Below, piece after piece: positions 12,181 to 25,703 of a stretch of DNA of 64,000 nt (positions are counted from its first letter, which is position 1; each line of letters opens with the position of its first letter). Made by a program: the position numbers and the translations under genes. The notes below the pieces were generated by a model. The model saw nothing but the letters and a program-made list of their open reading frames with translations, did not search any database and was not told the origin of the DNA. This DNA is from Culex pipiens pallens (Eukaryota > Arthropoda > Insecta > Diptera > Culicidae): positions 46,090,999 to 46,154,998 of the forward strand of contig NC_068939.1 of assembly GCF_016801865.2 (NCBI RefSeq), read 5' to 3'.

Positions 12181-12343
12181 CCCTGTTCAGTCGATACCGG
12201 TGGTGCTTTTCCACCAGCGAGGCCGAGGCTAGTGTCGTGATTTCACTGATCGTGATGATGCCCTGGGCGGGGCACATCGCATCCGGGCAGGACACCTCGT
12301 ACGCACCCTCGGAGATCTCGAACTCGACGTACGCCGTCATGCA
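12181..12343 (-). CDS. RNF144: RNF144-type RBR ligase, exon completing RING1
   Basis: This 163-nt exon lies between a TTTGTTTTCCAG acceptor and a GTAAGT donor. It enters in phase 0 from the large exon and leaves in phase 1. The joined protein reads FCTE followed by CMTAYVEFEISEG, then SCPDAMCPAQG, supplying the remaining RING1 cysteines in the order and spacing seen in vertebrate RNF144 (FCTLCLKQYVELLIKEG, then SCPDAACPKQG). It then continues into the linker towards the IBR (EITTLASASLVEKHHRYRLNR). No following exon with the IBR cysteines was found between here and position 1, so the gene continues below the window. Base composition is sharply GC-rich against AT-rich flanks, as expected for a constrained exon. 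The call depends on phase, splice signals and family similarity all agreeing. Confidence 0.9.
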
Positions 12344-13249
12344 CTGGAAAACAAACATGGGAAGAGAAAAGGAACAATGTAATAAATTTTTTTGATCGAA
12401 AAAGATAACTTTTTTTAGGACACATTCTCCGAGCTGGTGTATACCAGTGCATAATTTAATGGCAAAATATATGTTGTGATTGGATTCTAGATAAGTTTAA
12501 GGCTTATAAACCCAACTTTTAAAAAGTTTCCAAAAATTGAAACTTTATTTTCCTAGTTTATGTTGATTAACAGAGCAGAATCACGGCTTTTTAAATGAAA
12601 TATTGGAATAGCAAAATTCTCCCGCGTTGTAACGTCACGCTACATATTTGCTCGAAGAACCGAAACCAAAACATCAAATTTGCATCCTAAAGTTTATTTT
12701 TTATTATTATTATTAAACTACTGGCCTCTTGTTGCCATAAGTTTGCCAAGTTTTGAAGACATGCATCCTTAAGTTGATTCTTATGGCAAATTTAACGCAA
12801 TTTGAGAATGTGTAAAAATATTAAAATGTTTTCTTTAGAATTTTGAGATAAAGCCAAAAAACTAACAAAAAAGCGTCAAACCGTTGTAACGACATGGCAT
12901 AATGTGTAATAATAATAATACTTGATACTTCGTAGTTAGTCCCTGACTATGAGGTCCATTTTTTAGTTTTAGTTCAAAAATATATCCAATAATTTTATCT
13001 TTTATTTGGAATGTTTTTTTTTATTTTGTTTTGACTTTCCACCAAGTTAGATTTCTATTGTTCAAACGATTTGTTGTTTAAATTAATTGCCATATTTTAA
13101 TATTAAATAAGGCTAATAAATAGGTATCAAATAAAGCGAAATTTTGAATGCATTTCCATTTCATTAATTTTATTTTATTTAGCGAAATTTTGAAAGCAAC
13201 TTCACTTTATTATTTTTCTTGTAAAACATTTTTTTTTACAAATATTGTA

Positions 13250-14480
13250 ATTTTTTTTTAAATTCAGATTTCTAAAATATGCAATATGGGTATCAAACGA
13301 CGCGAAATTTTGCATGCTTAATAAAAAATGGTTCGTTTGATACCCATATTGCAAATTACGGAAATTTGAGAATTATAAAAAAAATTACGATGCTTCATAA
13401 AAATTATATAAACCCCTATTGCGAATTATAAAAATATGAGTGTTTAAAAAAATATATTTTGAGAAAATTTAAATATTTTAGCAAAAAAAAAACAATAATA
13501 ATTGCACATGAAATTTCGCTTCGTTTAATACCCAAATTGCAAATTTTGAATACTTTTTAAAAAATATGGTACTTTGTGAAAATTTGAGTATTCTACAAAA
13601 ACAACAAGTCTAATAATGTGAAAAAGCATAACAAATTTCCCTTCGTTTGATACCCATACTGCAACTTCTGAAAATTTGAATATGATCGAAAAATACGGTA
13701 TTTGGGGAAATTTTAAAACTATAATAAAGCGAAAATGCATACAAAATTTCGCTTTGTTTAATGCCGTTCTACGCATAATGGTCCCATGTCATTTTTTTTA
13801 CGATTACGACTTTTCAACATTTTTAAGTTTAGTTTGTCGTATACTTCATGAAAAACACATACAATCTGGTACTTTGTTCGTAAACTCATTAAAACAACAC
13901 CAAGTCTGTTTGTCCCATCGTTGAACTTCTATGCATAATTGTCCCACCAAGTATTTTCTTACACGGAATCATTAGTGTTACGAAGCATTATGTCTTGTTT
14001 ACCTGTTGTATAGCAAGAGGATCACAAATAAGAGTGATAATATGCTAACTGGGGCGATTAGGGACACATTGGGTGAATATGGATCCGCGGGACAATTATG
14101 CGTAGAAACACAGAAATCGGTCGAAAAATTTCAATCGCGATTTTCTCAGTTGCACTTTTTTGAACATGGGACAATTATGCGTAGAACGGCAGTTTAGGTA
14201 TCAAATTGCAAACTATGATAATTTTAATACTTTTGATAAAATACGGTATTTTGTGAAAATTTTAGTATTCAAAAAAAATCTAATAATGTAAAAATGCAAA
14301 GCAAATATCACTTCATTTGATACCCATATTGCAAATTATAAAAAATAGAGTATTCTCGAAAAATACGGCATTTTTTTAATTTATAAAAAAGCTCTAATAA
14401 AGTGAAAATGCATCAAAATTCCGCTTCGTTTGATTATTTTATGATTAAATTATGAAAATTTGAGTAAAAATAACGCATTT
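13250..14480. repeat. Cluster of the same dispersed repeat, interrupted by a MITE
   Basis: GTTTGATACCCATATTGCAA and its inverse occur repeatedly along with AAATACGGTATTTTGTG. The block is split by the short element at 13762-14191. Confidence 0.6.
13762..14191. mobile_element. Short MITE with TGCCGTTCTACGCATAATGG ends (430 bp)
   Basis: The right end is the inverse (CAATTATGCGTAGAACGGCA). GGTCCCATG and CATGGGAC lie just inside. Flanks read GTTTAA and GTTTAG, so the target duplication is not clear-cut. No coding capacity. Confidence 0.75.
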
Positions 14481-14492
14481 ACGCTTATATAT

Positions 14493-16800
14493 GGGTCATT
14501 CCATCTGAAGCGGAACAGCATTTGAAAATTACCCTCTCCGATCCTGCTCAAATTTGGCAGGGCTGTTGATACTTTCAAAACATGCAAGAATCCCGAATTT
14601 CATCCAAATCGGACCACCCCCTCCATTTTTGTACCCTCCCAAAAAATCTACTTTTTGCCGATTTTTGAGCAAAACCCATATCTTCAAACGGCGATAACTC
14701 AGGAACCACAAATCTTAGAGGGTCGGTCTTAGACTCAATTTTAAAGGAAATTGGACGTGGAATACATTCCCGTGATCAAAATGTTCATTATTTTATTTTT
14801 TCTACCTGTATTGCGCAATTGAAAACATAAAACGGCCGTATCTCAAAACACCCCAACTTATTTTTTTAATTTGACCTCACCATCGTGTTCCCCGGCCAAT
14901 TTTACATAAGAATCACTTATCGACAGAAATGAATATGTTTCGTTCCAGAGATATCGAATTTTAAAGTTTAGTGTATTCGAGATTATCTACATCAGCTTCA
15001 TTCGCCGCATCTGCTAGAAGCACACAGGCGGGCTGATCAATAACTGCTACCTGGTCATTTATTGAAATAATATTTCATCATAAATAATCTTTATCAAATT
15101 GAGCAAAAAATAACTGTATAACACTGTAGGAAACTGGAGTTTAATCGCGAATGTTTATCTGCTCAAAAAATGAGTTAAGTGAATTTCTGTGCTAACCCAC
15201 AGGACAGAGCAATAACGACACACAGTAAAGGGCAGAATTGGATTCCGACGAAGCGAGCAGGAAAATGCTATTAATCTTGTTAGTAACACTGAACAATAAG
15301 TGCACGATACATTATTGAGTTAAAAATATGAATTAAAATGAAAAAAAAAATTGTTGATACTTTGTACTCTAGTGAAGGACGATCACAAGGAGTAGGAAAA
15401 GGATTTCTGGAAAGTATAAAACTGAAAAAATGTAAGAAAATCACAAAGTTTGATCTACTGCAAAGCGGCTAATTCCCCAAATTTAGTTGCGATGATCGAC
15501 ACCGTCCGAACAACAGTTTTTTTTTCTTCTTTCATTCTTGGATTGTTGGAACACAATACGGCTGCTGTCCTCACGTATAAGGATTTTTTTTAATTAAATG
15601 TACCTTGACCAAAATCATCTTTTAATCAAATGGAGCTGGCTCACAATATAAAAATTGATTTAATATGATCAATCTTTTAAACCATAAATCAGATTTGCCA
15701 AATTATGGTAAAGTGTCAATAATAAACTTTAATAATAATAATAATAGTAAAGCAGGTTTTGGGGTTTTTGTAGAATGGCACTATTTTGCTACCGCCCATG
15801 ATAAAAGCCCTAGTCATGGCCTCGGAGGTACTCTAAAACGGTTAGCAACACGTAAAAAAACGGTGCATTCAAAATAACCCAATAAATATTCCTTTCACAA
15901 AAATAGATTGATCAAGGTAGGGGAACAGCATCTAATTCCAGCGTTCCTCTAATGTTGCTATATCAGCGCTTTGGCATTCAATTACAGCTGATTAAAAGCG
16001 TTTTCAACTGAAATCGAGTGATAAATAGCTCAATAAGAAGTGAACAAGCAAATTTCTATCAAAAGTTTTGCAAAATTTGTTGTTTGAATAGTGAAAATGA
16101 GCAAATTGGACGAAACTAGGAGCGAGGACTTAACCTGCCAAACATACGAGAATTTCCCCTATTAGCCATTTGAATAAATATTTGCGTAAAATTATAAAAA
16201 TATAAATTAAATTAATCATCTCCCAGAACAACAGGTAGCAGTTATTGATCAGCCCGACTGTGCTTCTAGCAGATGCGGCGAATGAAGCTGAAGTAGGTAA
16301 TCTCGAAAACACAAAACTTTAAAATTCGATATCTCTGGAACGAAACATATTCATTTCTGTCGATAAGTGATTCTTATGCAAAATTGGCCGGGGAACACGA
16401 TGGTGAGGTCAAATAAAATAAATAAGTTGGGGTGTTTTGAGATACGGCCGTTTAAAGTTTTCAATTGCGCAATACAGGTAGAAAAAATAAATTAATCAGC
16501 ATTTTGATCACGGAAATGGATTCTACGTCCAATTTCCTTTAAAATTGAGTCTAAGACCGACCTTCTAAGATGTGTGGTTCCTGAGTTATCGCCGTTTGAA
16601 GATAGGGGTTTTGCTCAAAAATCGTCAAAAAGTCGATATTTTGGGAGGGTACAAAAATGGAGGGGGTGGTCCGATTTGGATGAAATTCGGGATTCTTGCA
16701 TGTTTTGATAGTATCAACAGCCCTGCCAAATTTGAGCAGGATCGGAGAGGGTAATTTTCAAATTTGCACTTTTTCGTGCACAGTTGAGATGGAATGACCC
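14493..16800. mobile_element. Fold-back element (2308 bp, arms about 570 bp, loop about 1.2 kb)
   Basis: Ends are GGGTCATTCCATCT and AGATGGAATGACCC, flanked by ATAT on both sides (4-bp duplication). The arms mirror each other over their length: GATCCTGCTCAAATTTGG, TTCATTCGCCGCATCTGCTA and TATCGAATTTTAAAG all recur in inverse near 16240-16740. The loop (15060-16230) is unlike the arms and holds no recognisable gene. Matching 60-codon frames in the two arms are a by-product of symmetry. Confidence 0.85.
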
Positions 16801-16804
16801 ATAT

Positions 16805-19589
16805 AATAACGTATATTTCATCATTCATTTCGTACCGCAATTACTTCCCCTATACCGACGATAATTGTATCGATTAACAATCTTGCAATAAAGTATGGAT
16901 TTATATATTTTTTAGATTAAAATTATATTGTAATTTTGCAAAGCGTTAAACATTTTATAGAAATCATGAAAAAAAAATCGATAGGTTTTGACCAAACTTC
17001 TAAACTTTTTTAAATCAATACTGGAAAACTATATTGGCAATGCAAAATATGGTAAAGAGATTGCTTGAGAAAATATTTGAACAAATTTGAAAAATTTAAA
17101 CTTTTTTTAAAACTTAAATGATCTTAAATCAAAGCTTGTTCAAGCCTGAGAAAATACTTTAAATTGCTAATACTTAGGAATGGAGGAGTTCATAAATCGA
17201 ATTCAAATTTGAAAATTTTCCGAAAAAGATACATTTTATGGATATGGAACACAGAAATGGAACAAAATGGAGTTTGGAACCAAAGTTTGGAAAAAAATGA
17301 GAAAAAAATATAAATCAGGCTTGAAATTTTAGAATAGCTTTGAAAAATATTTATTCAACCGAAGGCTGATACAACTCTACAAAATTGTAATAAAAAAAAA
17401 AAACTCAACGAACTTGTTGTAGATCTTGAGAAAACTGTTTCTGCAGACAAGCCAAAATGATTGATCATGGTAAAACTCTTAAATCTAGAGCACAACTTTG
17501 AACAATACCTAAAATAGCCATAGGGCACAACACTCCAACAACAGATCGCTTATTTTCCCAGACACATGTCCAAGATACCGATCACACACCTCTTTTGAAA
17601 TAAAACCTTAGAAATGACCTAAGGGCACCATTCTAGCAGCCCTTTTATGACTCCAGCTGAAAACGCCCTACCAGATCTTTTAGCGCATATCGAACTCGAA
17701 TATACAACCCCTTTCGTGGTGCAAGATCCAGGTCAAAGTTGCATGTTTTCGCTGCAACCTGCTGTGAAATCTACCCTGAAGCACCAAACCCGAGATCGTA
17801 ACGGTTTTTCTAAATCGTAAACCTTGATCACTCTGTGAGGAGATCAAAAGGGTAATAAAAAGTCTTAATGCGACTTAATGTAATATTGGGCAATTTTTAT
17901 AAACAAATCTACATAACTATAAAATTGAACTAATCGAAAAGCTCCAATCTCAAACCGCAAATCTTCAAGTTCCGCTACATTCTTCCCAAGCCGAAGCTTT
18001 CTAAAGCACACTCTCTACATCCATAGTTGTCGGTGCACTTGCACTAGGGAGGGCTGGGTGATGCTGACGTTGAGTGCAAAATTGTATTGCGTTGCAGAGA
18101 CGTGCCTCAAAGCGTAGCGAGATCTGGCGTTGTTGTTGTTGTACGAGAGAAGAAGATCGCAAAGAGAAAGAAAACAGAACTGTGTAGGTAGGTTTGCCTG
18201 TTTGTCATCACTAACCGGTTCTGGGTGGATTTTTTCGCTACTTTCGTCTCCGATTGTATCGCGTTGGCGCTGCTGAGGCTGGGGTCTGAGGCTTGGGTGA
18301 CTTAAAACTGTATATTTTAGTGGGGTGGCCCTTGTGGAGCCAGATAATAAACTTTTAAAGGGTGTTTCTTGCTAAAATATCACAATTTATAAATATACTT
18401 TGATTTTGAAGCATCATATAAATCAAATTAAATTTATATTAAGTCCAAATTTTTGGGAAACAAAAAGTAACGATTGGAGCTTACAAGTAAAGTCAACCCT
18501 GAAATTTGAAATTTCATGCTCAATATAATGTAATGTGACTACAATTCAGAATATTTTACCAAAATTTCAACTTTCTGGCAAAAACAATCGCTTTAACCTT
18601 TTGAAAACTCAAGAGATTTCGAAAAAGAACCTGCCAATATTTCAAATCAATTATGGAACCCGGTTCAATAGCTTTTAAAGTTTTTATATTTAAAATAAAC
18701 ATGCAAAAAAAAAATCATAATAAATTGGCATGAATCTCAATTTTTTTAAATAAATTTCAGAAATGAAAGATTTTTCCCACATTTTTAAAAATTGTTTTTT
18801 TCTCAAATTCGCTTTAGAACTTAAAACAATATTTTATAAAATTTATCCGCAAGTCCCCCAAAGGGTTTCAAGTGCATCTGGGGGTGTTCCTCACCGGTGA
18901 GAAACCGTTCTTCGATCTTCTTAGGAAGGTGGTTGGTGTGTGGCTGTCAGGCAAGAGCCCCGTTAACGCGAACCACACACACGGACACGCCTTTTCAGCC
19001 AATATTGCGAAATGAACGAAGAGGAAAGACAGCTTGACGTTTTTAGGTGGGCACAAAATTGCGTCTTTAATTCAAGCCATTTGTTTTAATACTGGCGATG
19101 AATCTTAATTTCACACCCTCCTCCCTTGGTGCCTGTTATTGGGGTTAAGATTTCACTTATTTGCGAAAAGGTTGATTCTTGAAGTTTAAAAAAGGTATTA
19201 AGGTTACAGCGTAGAAGCGTGACATTTAAAATTGAATTGAGAATTAAGTGAACTTATTAAAAAGATTTACAAAAAAATCGATAAAGACTCGACTATCCGA
19301 AGCTCGATTTTTCATTTACTATTTTTTTTACATAAATTCAAGTTCTGTGACCCCATTAAAATTTATTTATCAACTTTTCATCATCGCTATTTTGGCCACC
19401 ATCTTGGATTTTAAAATTCTAAATCTCTTTAGCGTAGTTTAAGTCATTCGATTATCTGAAGTGAAAATTACCCGAGGCCTTTAGATAACGTCATGATTCT
19501 AAATTCGAACACTTAGTAGCATATCATTTTTGTTTTCAAAATATGTCTTTTCAAACAATTTTGCAGCAGAATTTAAAATTAAAATGACT
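16805..19589. other. Intronic sequence, no gene seen
   Basis: Mostly AT-rich. A GC-richer stretch at 17990-18350 includes a (GTT)n run near 18131. CGACTATCCGAAG at 19288 and CGATTATCTGAAG at 19448 resemble a motif at 48371 (CGATTATCCGAAG), possibly old pogo-like MITE ends. No exon identified. Confidence 0.5.
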
Positions 19590-20402
19590 TGTTGTGCTTC
19601 AAATCCCAGACACTCTATTTTGTTTATGAATCGCACAAATTTGGACTGAAATGTTAGTAAATGGTATATGTCAGGTTTCAAATAAGCTGTAAGCATCAAA
19701 ACAATCGATATTTTATAAAAAAAATTAATATAATTTAAGAAAATCAAAACCATAAATTTCTGCTTTGCCTTCCCGGTGCTTCGGACGCCTGTAAAATATT
19801 TCAGTGAAATGTTTCACGTTTTTAAGTAAACTTATAATTTTATTTTATTGTTTTGGCATTAACTACAGCGCCCAAACAAACTTTAAATGAATGTTGATGT
19901 TAGAATTCACCAAAAAACACAGTTTTAAAATACAGAGTGGGAACTTATATCCAAATTATTAATACAACAATATGAGGTGTCCGGGTTTCAAAGCGTCCGG
20001 GACATCTAACGTTTTGTTTTATTAGTTTTTTGGATATAATTTCCCATTATGTATGTCAAAACCGTGCTGTTTTTTTTTTTTAATTCTTACATCAACTTTC
20101 ATTTAAAGTTTGTTTGAACGCTGTAGTTAATGCCAAAACAATTAAATAATATAAAATTATAAGTTTACCAAAAATGTGAAACATTTCACTGAAATATTTC
20201 AAAAGCGTCAGAAGCACTGGGAAGGCAAAGCAGAAATTTATGGTTTTGATTTACTTAAATTAAATCAAATTTTTTTATAAAATATCGATTGTTTTGGTGT
20301 TAACAGCTTATTTGAGACCTAAAGAATGCCATTCACTAACATTTCAGTCCAAATTTGTGCGTTTCATAAGCAAAATTGAGTGTCCGGATTTCGAATCATG
20401 AC
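19590..20402. mobile_element. Head-to-head inverted pair of a small element (about 400 bp each)
   Basis: The two halves mirror each other (AAATTTCTGCTTTGCCTTCC on the left, GGAAGGCAAAGCAGAAATTT on the right, and GTCCAAATTTGTGCG near the right end). At the centre GTGTCCGGGTTTCAAAGC is followed by GTCCGGGACATC, which resembles the outer ends (AAATCCCAGACACTC and GAGTGTCCGGATTTCG). This suggests two inverted copies rather than one hairpin element. Confidence 0.65.
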
Positions 20403-21004
20403 GTTATAACCCATTCACCTTAGAATTTTTTTTGAGACCAAGTCATAAGTAGAGATACATAAATTTAAAGTAATGTTCGAAACGGAAGTTTGCGTCGTAA
20501 CATAACTCAAACTCACTGAACTCTCTAGAGCATTGGTGTGGAATGCCTTCAAATTAACCAATTATTCAGTTGAATGTTATATTTCTGGCAGTTGTCCTTA
20601 CCAAAAACGGAATATATTTTTCGAAATAAGTAACTTTGAAAAGGATTTTCTAATAGGTTTGGTGTTTTCAAAAATGTTATATAGGTCGAACAGACTCGAT
20701 TATCACTAGGCCTCAAACTACTCAAAAGTGATTTAGAATTATGATGGCCAAAACGGATGAATTTCTGCAAAAATGCATTCGGTGATTTATAAGTAATGAA
20801 ATTTAACTAAAATGAGGACACAGAACTCAAATTTTAAGTTAAAATTAATAAAAGAAAGATAGCTTTTTTGTTCGTAGTTCGATGCTTACCCCTCCTCTTT
20901 CTATCACATTTACCCGAAAAAAAAAACAAAAAAAAGTATTGCAAAATCTAAACTTTTGGTTGAAAATTCGAAAACTGTTTCGAAAAAAAATTATGACCTT
21001 AAGA

Positions 21005-21110
21005 CAGGCCTGCCCAACGTCCGGCCCGCGGGCCGGATCTGGCTTGTGAAGCTATTTCATCCGGCCCGCGACGGCTTTTCAACATATTCCTATGACCGGC
21101 CCTTAAGGCT
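21005..21110 (+). mobile_element. hAT-like terminal sequence (CAGGCCTGCCCAACG)
   Basis: CAGGCCTGCCCAACGTCCGG followed by CCCGCGGGCCGG is a GC-rich block in very AT-rich surroundings and resembles hAT terminal repeats. The opposite end was not found. Confidence 0.4.
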
Positions 21111-24100
21111 GTTCAAAAAAAAAATAAGCTTGAGATCAAAATTCAACATATTATAAAACATTCTTCATGTTTGAATTTAAATCTTATAATTTCAATATTG
21201 ATATTTTTAATGCGAAAAATGGTGCTAGAAAACAAAATTATCCATTTCGAAAAATAGTGAAATTTATGAAAAAACTTGGATTGTTAACTAAAAATGTACA
21301 AAAAAATTGATAAAACGACACTTAATTTAAATTTCTTTCAGTTTTTACTATGTTTACTTCAAATTGAAGTTTTTTCTATTTTTTTTAAATAAGTAAAGAA
21401 TCAGATACTAATGTAATTTTCCCGAACAACTTTTCTGTGATAAAGTTTTTTATTTGAACTTTAAAAAGCAAATTATTTATACTGAAATTAGATCGCTGCA
21501 AATATTTTAAAAATATTTTACAGAAATTAGGAAGCAAAAAAATATTTTTTCATAAACTTTGAATTTCGAAGAATAACGAATTAAAAATGATTCAATATAT
21601 ATTTTTAAAATTTCAAAATTATTTTAAAATATTTGAATAAAAGTGCACAACAACGCAAAAAGTTTTTTTTCTGCAAAGGATATTCGAATCCAAATTGCGG
21701 TTGAATAAATTTTATCTTGTCTCTTTGATTTTTTTACATTGTAGTGTTGAGGAAATTAAATTTAAAAAATTGCAACGACTATTGAAATTTGATTATTAAA
21801 AAAAATATCTCAAGGTATTTAATTGCAATCGTCAAAAACAATAACTATACAATTTTAAACAAAATAAAATAATTTTTGTTTTCATTCTTAAAATCATGAT
21901 GTATGTATCTAATTTAGAACATATGTTCTTTTTAATTTAATTAAAAAAAAACCCAATCATACAAACAAATTTAGTTTACTTTACTTTTTCTATTTTTATC
22001 AAATATTAGTTTTTTATTACCAAAAAGTAATAATGTTTCAAGTTTTTGTTGATACTTTTCGCAAAAAAGTAGTGACTATTATGCTTGAAAATAGAATTTC
22101 TGTTATATTTAGATTGAACATTTTATCTCGTTTGAATATTAAAATTTGTTTTTCCAATTGAAATTGACGTAAACGACAAATAATCATAAATCAAAATTTA
22201 TTTTATTAAAGTTCATATCTCCAAGCTGTAAACGTGATTTTTTTATGTATGTAGGTACATACGAATGAAACAATTTCATTTATAAAAAAACTTGTTATTT
22301 TTTCAAAAAAAAGTTACCCATTAGAGCTTTATTTGTTCATATCGAGAAGAGCACAGAGCAGTACTTATAAATATGTCGTTTACGTCACATTGTGAGAAAA
22401 TCTCATGTTTTTTCATTAAATGTTATAACCAATTATCGTTTTTGAGCGAGCAAAATAAAAATATCCAAAATATATGCCTTCCCGTTTGTAATCATAGTAG
22501 CCAATGTTTTATGCTAAAAACGCTTATACACCAAGAATTTTGAAAATTCGTCACTTTTTGTTCACTAAATTTGCGTGGACAAAAATTAAATGTTAAAAAA
22601 AGCAAAATGATCTCCGTAAAGTTTCCCATAAGCTGAATTAGTTTTGGCTGCAAAATTTTTTGGTTCGTTTTGGGGAGTGATTTTTGAAATTTCTGGCTAA
22701 AAAATACAAATTTTTCTCTCTAAAACGCCCAGCCATGCCCAAACACAAGCTTTTATAGACTATTTCTGTCCAGGAATTTGTTCAGGGGACAATAACTTGA
22801 AACCCGAGGCGACCAAATTTGAATGACTTTAGTATGATTGTTACGCGCATTTCTGAAAAATACTCGAAAAATGCCCTTTTTTCATTCAAGCTCCGCGCGC
22901 GAGTTGTAAACCATTTTTGGGATTTTTTTGTTTTATGAAACATTGTCCCTAATCTATCATTCTAGGGGTGAGCACCGATGATTTGACAACTTTTCTTTTT
23001 TTTGGGACGGCCTGATCAATAATTATCTCATGATATTAATATTCATTTTTCAACTTTAAAACCAATACCTCTTATATTATTCTTCAAGCATAAATCAAAA
23101 TGAACATTGATAACCAATGTTTTAATCAAATCTTTCATAAGAAAAAAAAATATTTACATTTTTCTGCAAATCCTGAACTATTCCAAAACATGTTTAGGTC
23201 CACAACTCTGAGCTTTTCATGAATGTCACCACATGAGTGAGCGGTAAACGGCGTATGTGTGTTTCAAAAAAAAAATGCTTGTATGTGCGCTTTTTTCCTC
23301 ACTCACTCCCCACACATTGTGACTGCGCCAAATGAATGCGGAAAGCATGGTGATGATTTTCCGCAAGTACTCATAAGTGTCACTAATATACAGCGAAAAG
23401 AGGGGGGATAGCATTTTAGGTTAATAGTACGGGCGATGTTGCCAGAAAGTCGCGCCAAGTTCACTGGGTGAAGAAGGGTGAAAGCGAAAATAAGACATGG
23501 CAGCGGCATCGTTCGAGCTCGCTAATGAATTGAATTTGTTCCGCGGAAGCATTTATGGCTGGTGTGTAATTTGGATAAGAGGTAAAGGCGATTTATTTGA
23601 TTGCAGTGTTGTTTTGCAAGAAAAAGGCAAAAATTTATATATTTTCATTTTTCTTTTCAAAAGTATTAAGACCACAAGTCTGTACATTAAATGAAATTTA
23701 AACAAATAAAACCAATCACGCCCTTTTGATGACCCCACTGGGGGCAGTATAGCGCTCAACTCTTCCATGCAAGTCGTCTCGCGACCCCACCCGCGGTTGT
23801 AAATCTCTTTTTAACGAGCCAATTTGCCGGCTTTTATTATTTACACCGCGTCGTCTCCGACCAACCCCAAACAACCGCCAATTTATCAGTAATTAAATCT
23901 GCTCACTCGCAAATTACCGTGCGCACAGCAGAAGAAAAACGCAGAAAATTACTAATTTTAGTGCAAAATAATATGTCAAACCGTGCCCTAGTGGGGCATG
24001 CTGGAAGCATTTATAAAGCGCGGAAGGACGACCCGCAGAACCGATTCCGTTTAATGGAAACATGGTCCGTCCCCCCATTGTAATGAGAGAGTGAGGGGTT

Positions 24101-25703
24101 GCGGCTGCTGAGTAATGACCAGATGTTATGAAGTCGTTCTTTTACGCTCAAATTATCTCCATAAACGGCAATATTGCGACATCCCAAGCGTGTCACCGGG
24201 GCGGTTGCCGTCAGTTAACCCTTTAGTGATAATGAGATTGTTTTATTTTATATTGAATAAAAAAGCAATTGCAAATTTCATTTTAGGTGTTTGTCTCGTT
24301 ACTCTTCTACAATTTTCCAAAAATAGCAGCAAAACAAACTATTGCTTAAAATTTATATTTTCATTGGGAAAAAAACTTGTAAAATCGATTCTTAACTGCT
24401 AGGAATGAACTGATTTTTTTTTTGCTTTTTAAAGCTTTGTAAAAACCTTTTTTTAGACATGTTGTTTCAAAATTTTGAAAATAAGGCCTCAAATTTGTTT
24501 TGTGCCCAAACCGTTTTCATAATACATACCTGCATATTAAAAAAAACTGTTTGTTTAGGAATTTATTGATATTATCTTTGATTTTTTTAAATAAGTTTTT
24601 GGTTTCTTCAAAAAATGGGCAGCTGTTTGGAAAATAAAGGAATAATTATTTAGAAAATATTTTATCAAAATGTCTTAATTTTTTTTAAATTCATTGGAAC
24701 ATAAGCAGCACAATTTTTTAGAAGATTTAATATTTTATTTGGTCTGAAAAAAACCATGATGATTCTCTGTACAAAGCTGTGAAAATTAGAAGATTTTAAA
24801 GCGACTCTGACTCCAGTTTCTTAAACATTAGTGACTCCAACTCAAAGTTGTTGGCTTCTAAAAATGTAGAACTCTGACTCCGACTCCGGCTCTTCAAACG
24901 AACCAGACTTCACAGTCTCGCGCAAACTTCTTCATAAAGTTTGCGCAACTTGTTGTTATGTTTATTGTTAAAGATTATTTCAAATATTATTAATAATAAA
25001 TTTTAGTTTCATAAATTTCTTAACTGAAAACTATTTATTATGTAATATTTCGAATAAGCTTTTCCGTTACAATATTATTTTTTGGAATTTTTTTATTGCA
25101 AGAAAAATGTGCTAGCATATTACGAATTCTACATCCCATTTTTCACCGAAGTGTGGATCCTTGACTTGTAATTTCTATTTACTTTTATTTATGATTACTT
25201 TTCAAAAACGTCCTTTTGACTGTTCAAAACTATTATCATTTAAATAGACATTCAAATTTATTCATTCATTAGACTGTTCAAAACATCTTCAAAAAACTTG
25301 CTTGAAAAAATTCATAAAACTTCAGTATTTTAATTCTTTTCAACAATAAACACAACAAATATTAAATTTAAAGCTTGTTTCAAACAAGGGCACTTTACTT
25401 ACAATTCTAACACGTCAATTTGAAAAAAAAGCAAGTTGGTTCTTATGTTTGTGCTCAGTGAAAATCAATTTGAATGTTTATCATTAAGTTATTCCACTGC
25501 CTAAATTACTATACCGAAAACGTAAATTTCTTTTAAATTAAGTTCTTTAGCTTAAAAAAAAATAAAAAAAATTGTCTAGCATATAGCATAACATAAACGA
25601 AAACGACACTAGACAAAAAGAAAAAACTAAAACCTATACAATCCAACCCTCGCCTTTCAACCAATTTTGGATCTCCAAAAGCATTGAAAAGGTTGGAAGT
25701 AAG
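21111..25703. other. Intronic sequence, no gene seen
   Basis: Very AT-rich to about 23.2 kb, then a less AT-rich stretch at 23200-24230, then AT-rich again. A degenerate GACTCC hexamer repeat lies at 24805-24900. The GC-richer part could hold regulatory elements but shows no exon with convincing splice sites and domain content. Confidence 0.5.

Noticed and set aside
14529..16754. Matching 60-codon frames on opposite strands that look like a conserved small protein
   Set aside because: They are the two mirror-image arms of one fold-back element; similarity is due to the palindrome. The same applies to mirrored frames at 59585/60687, 59953/60325 and 42329/43480.
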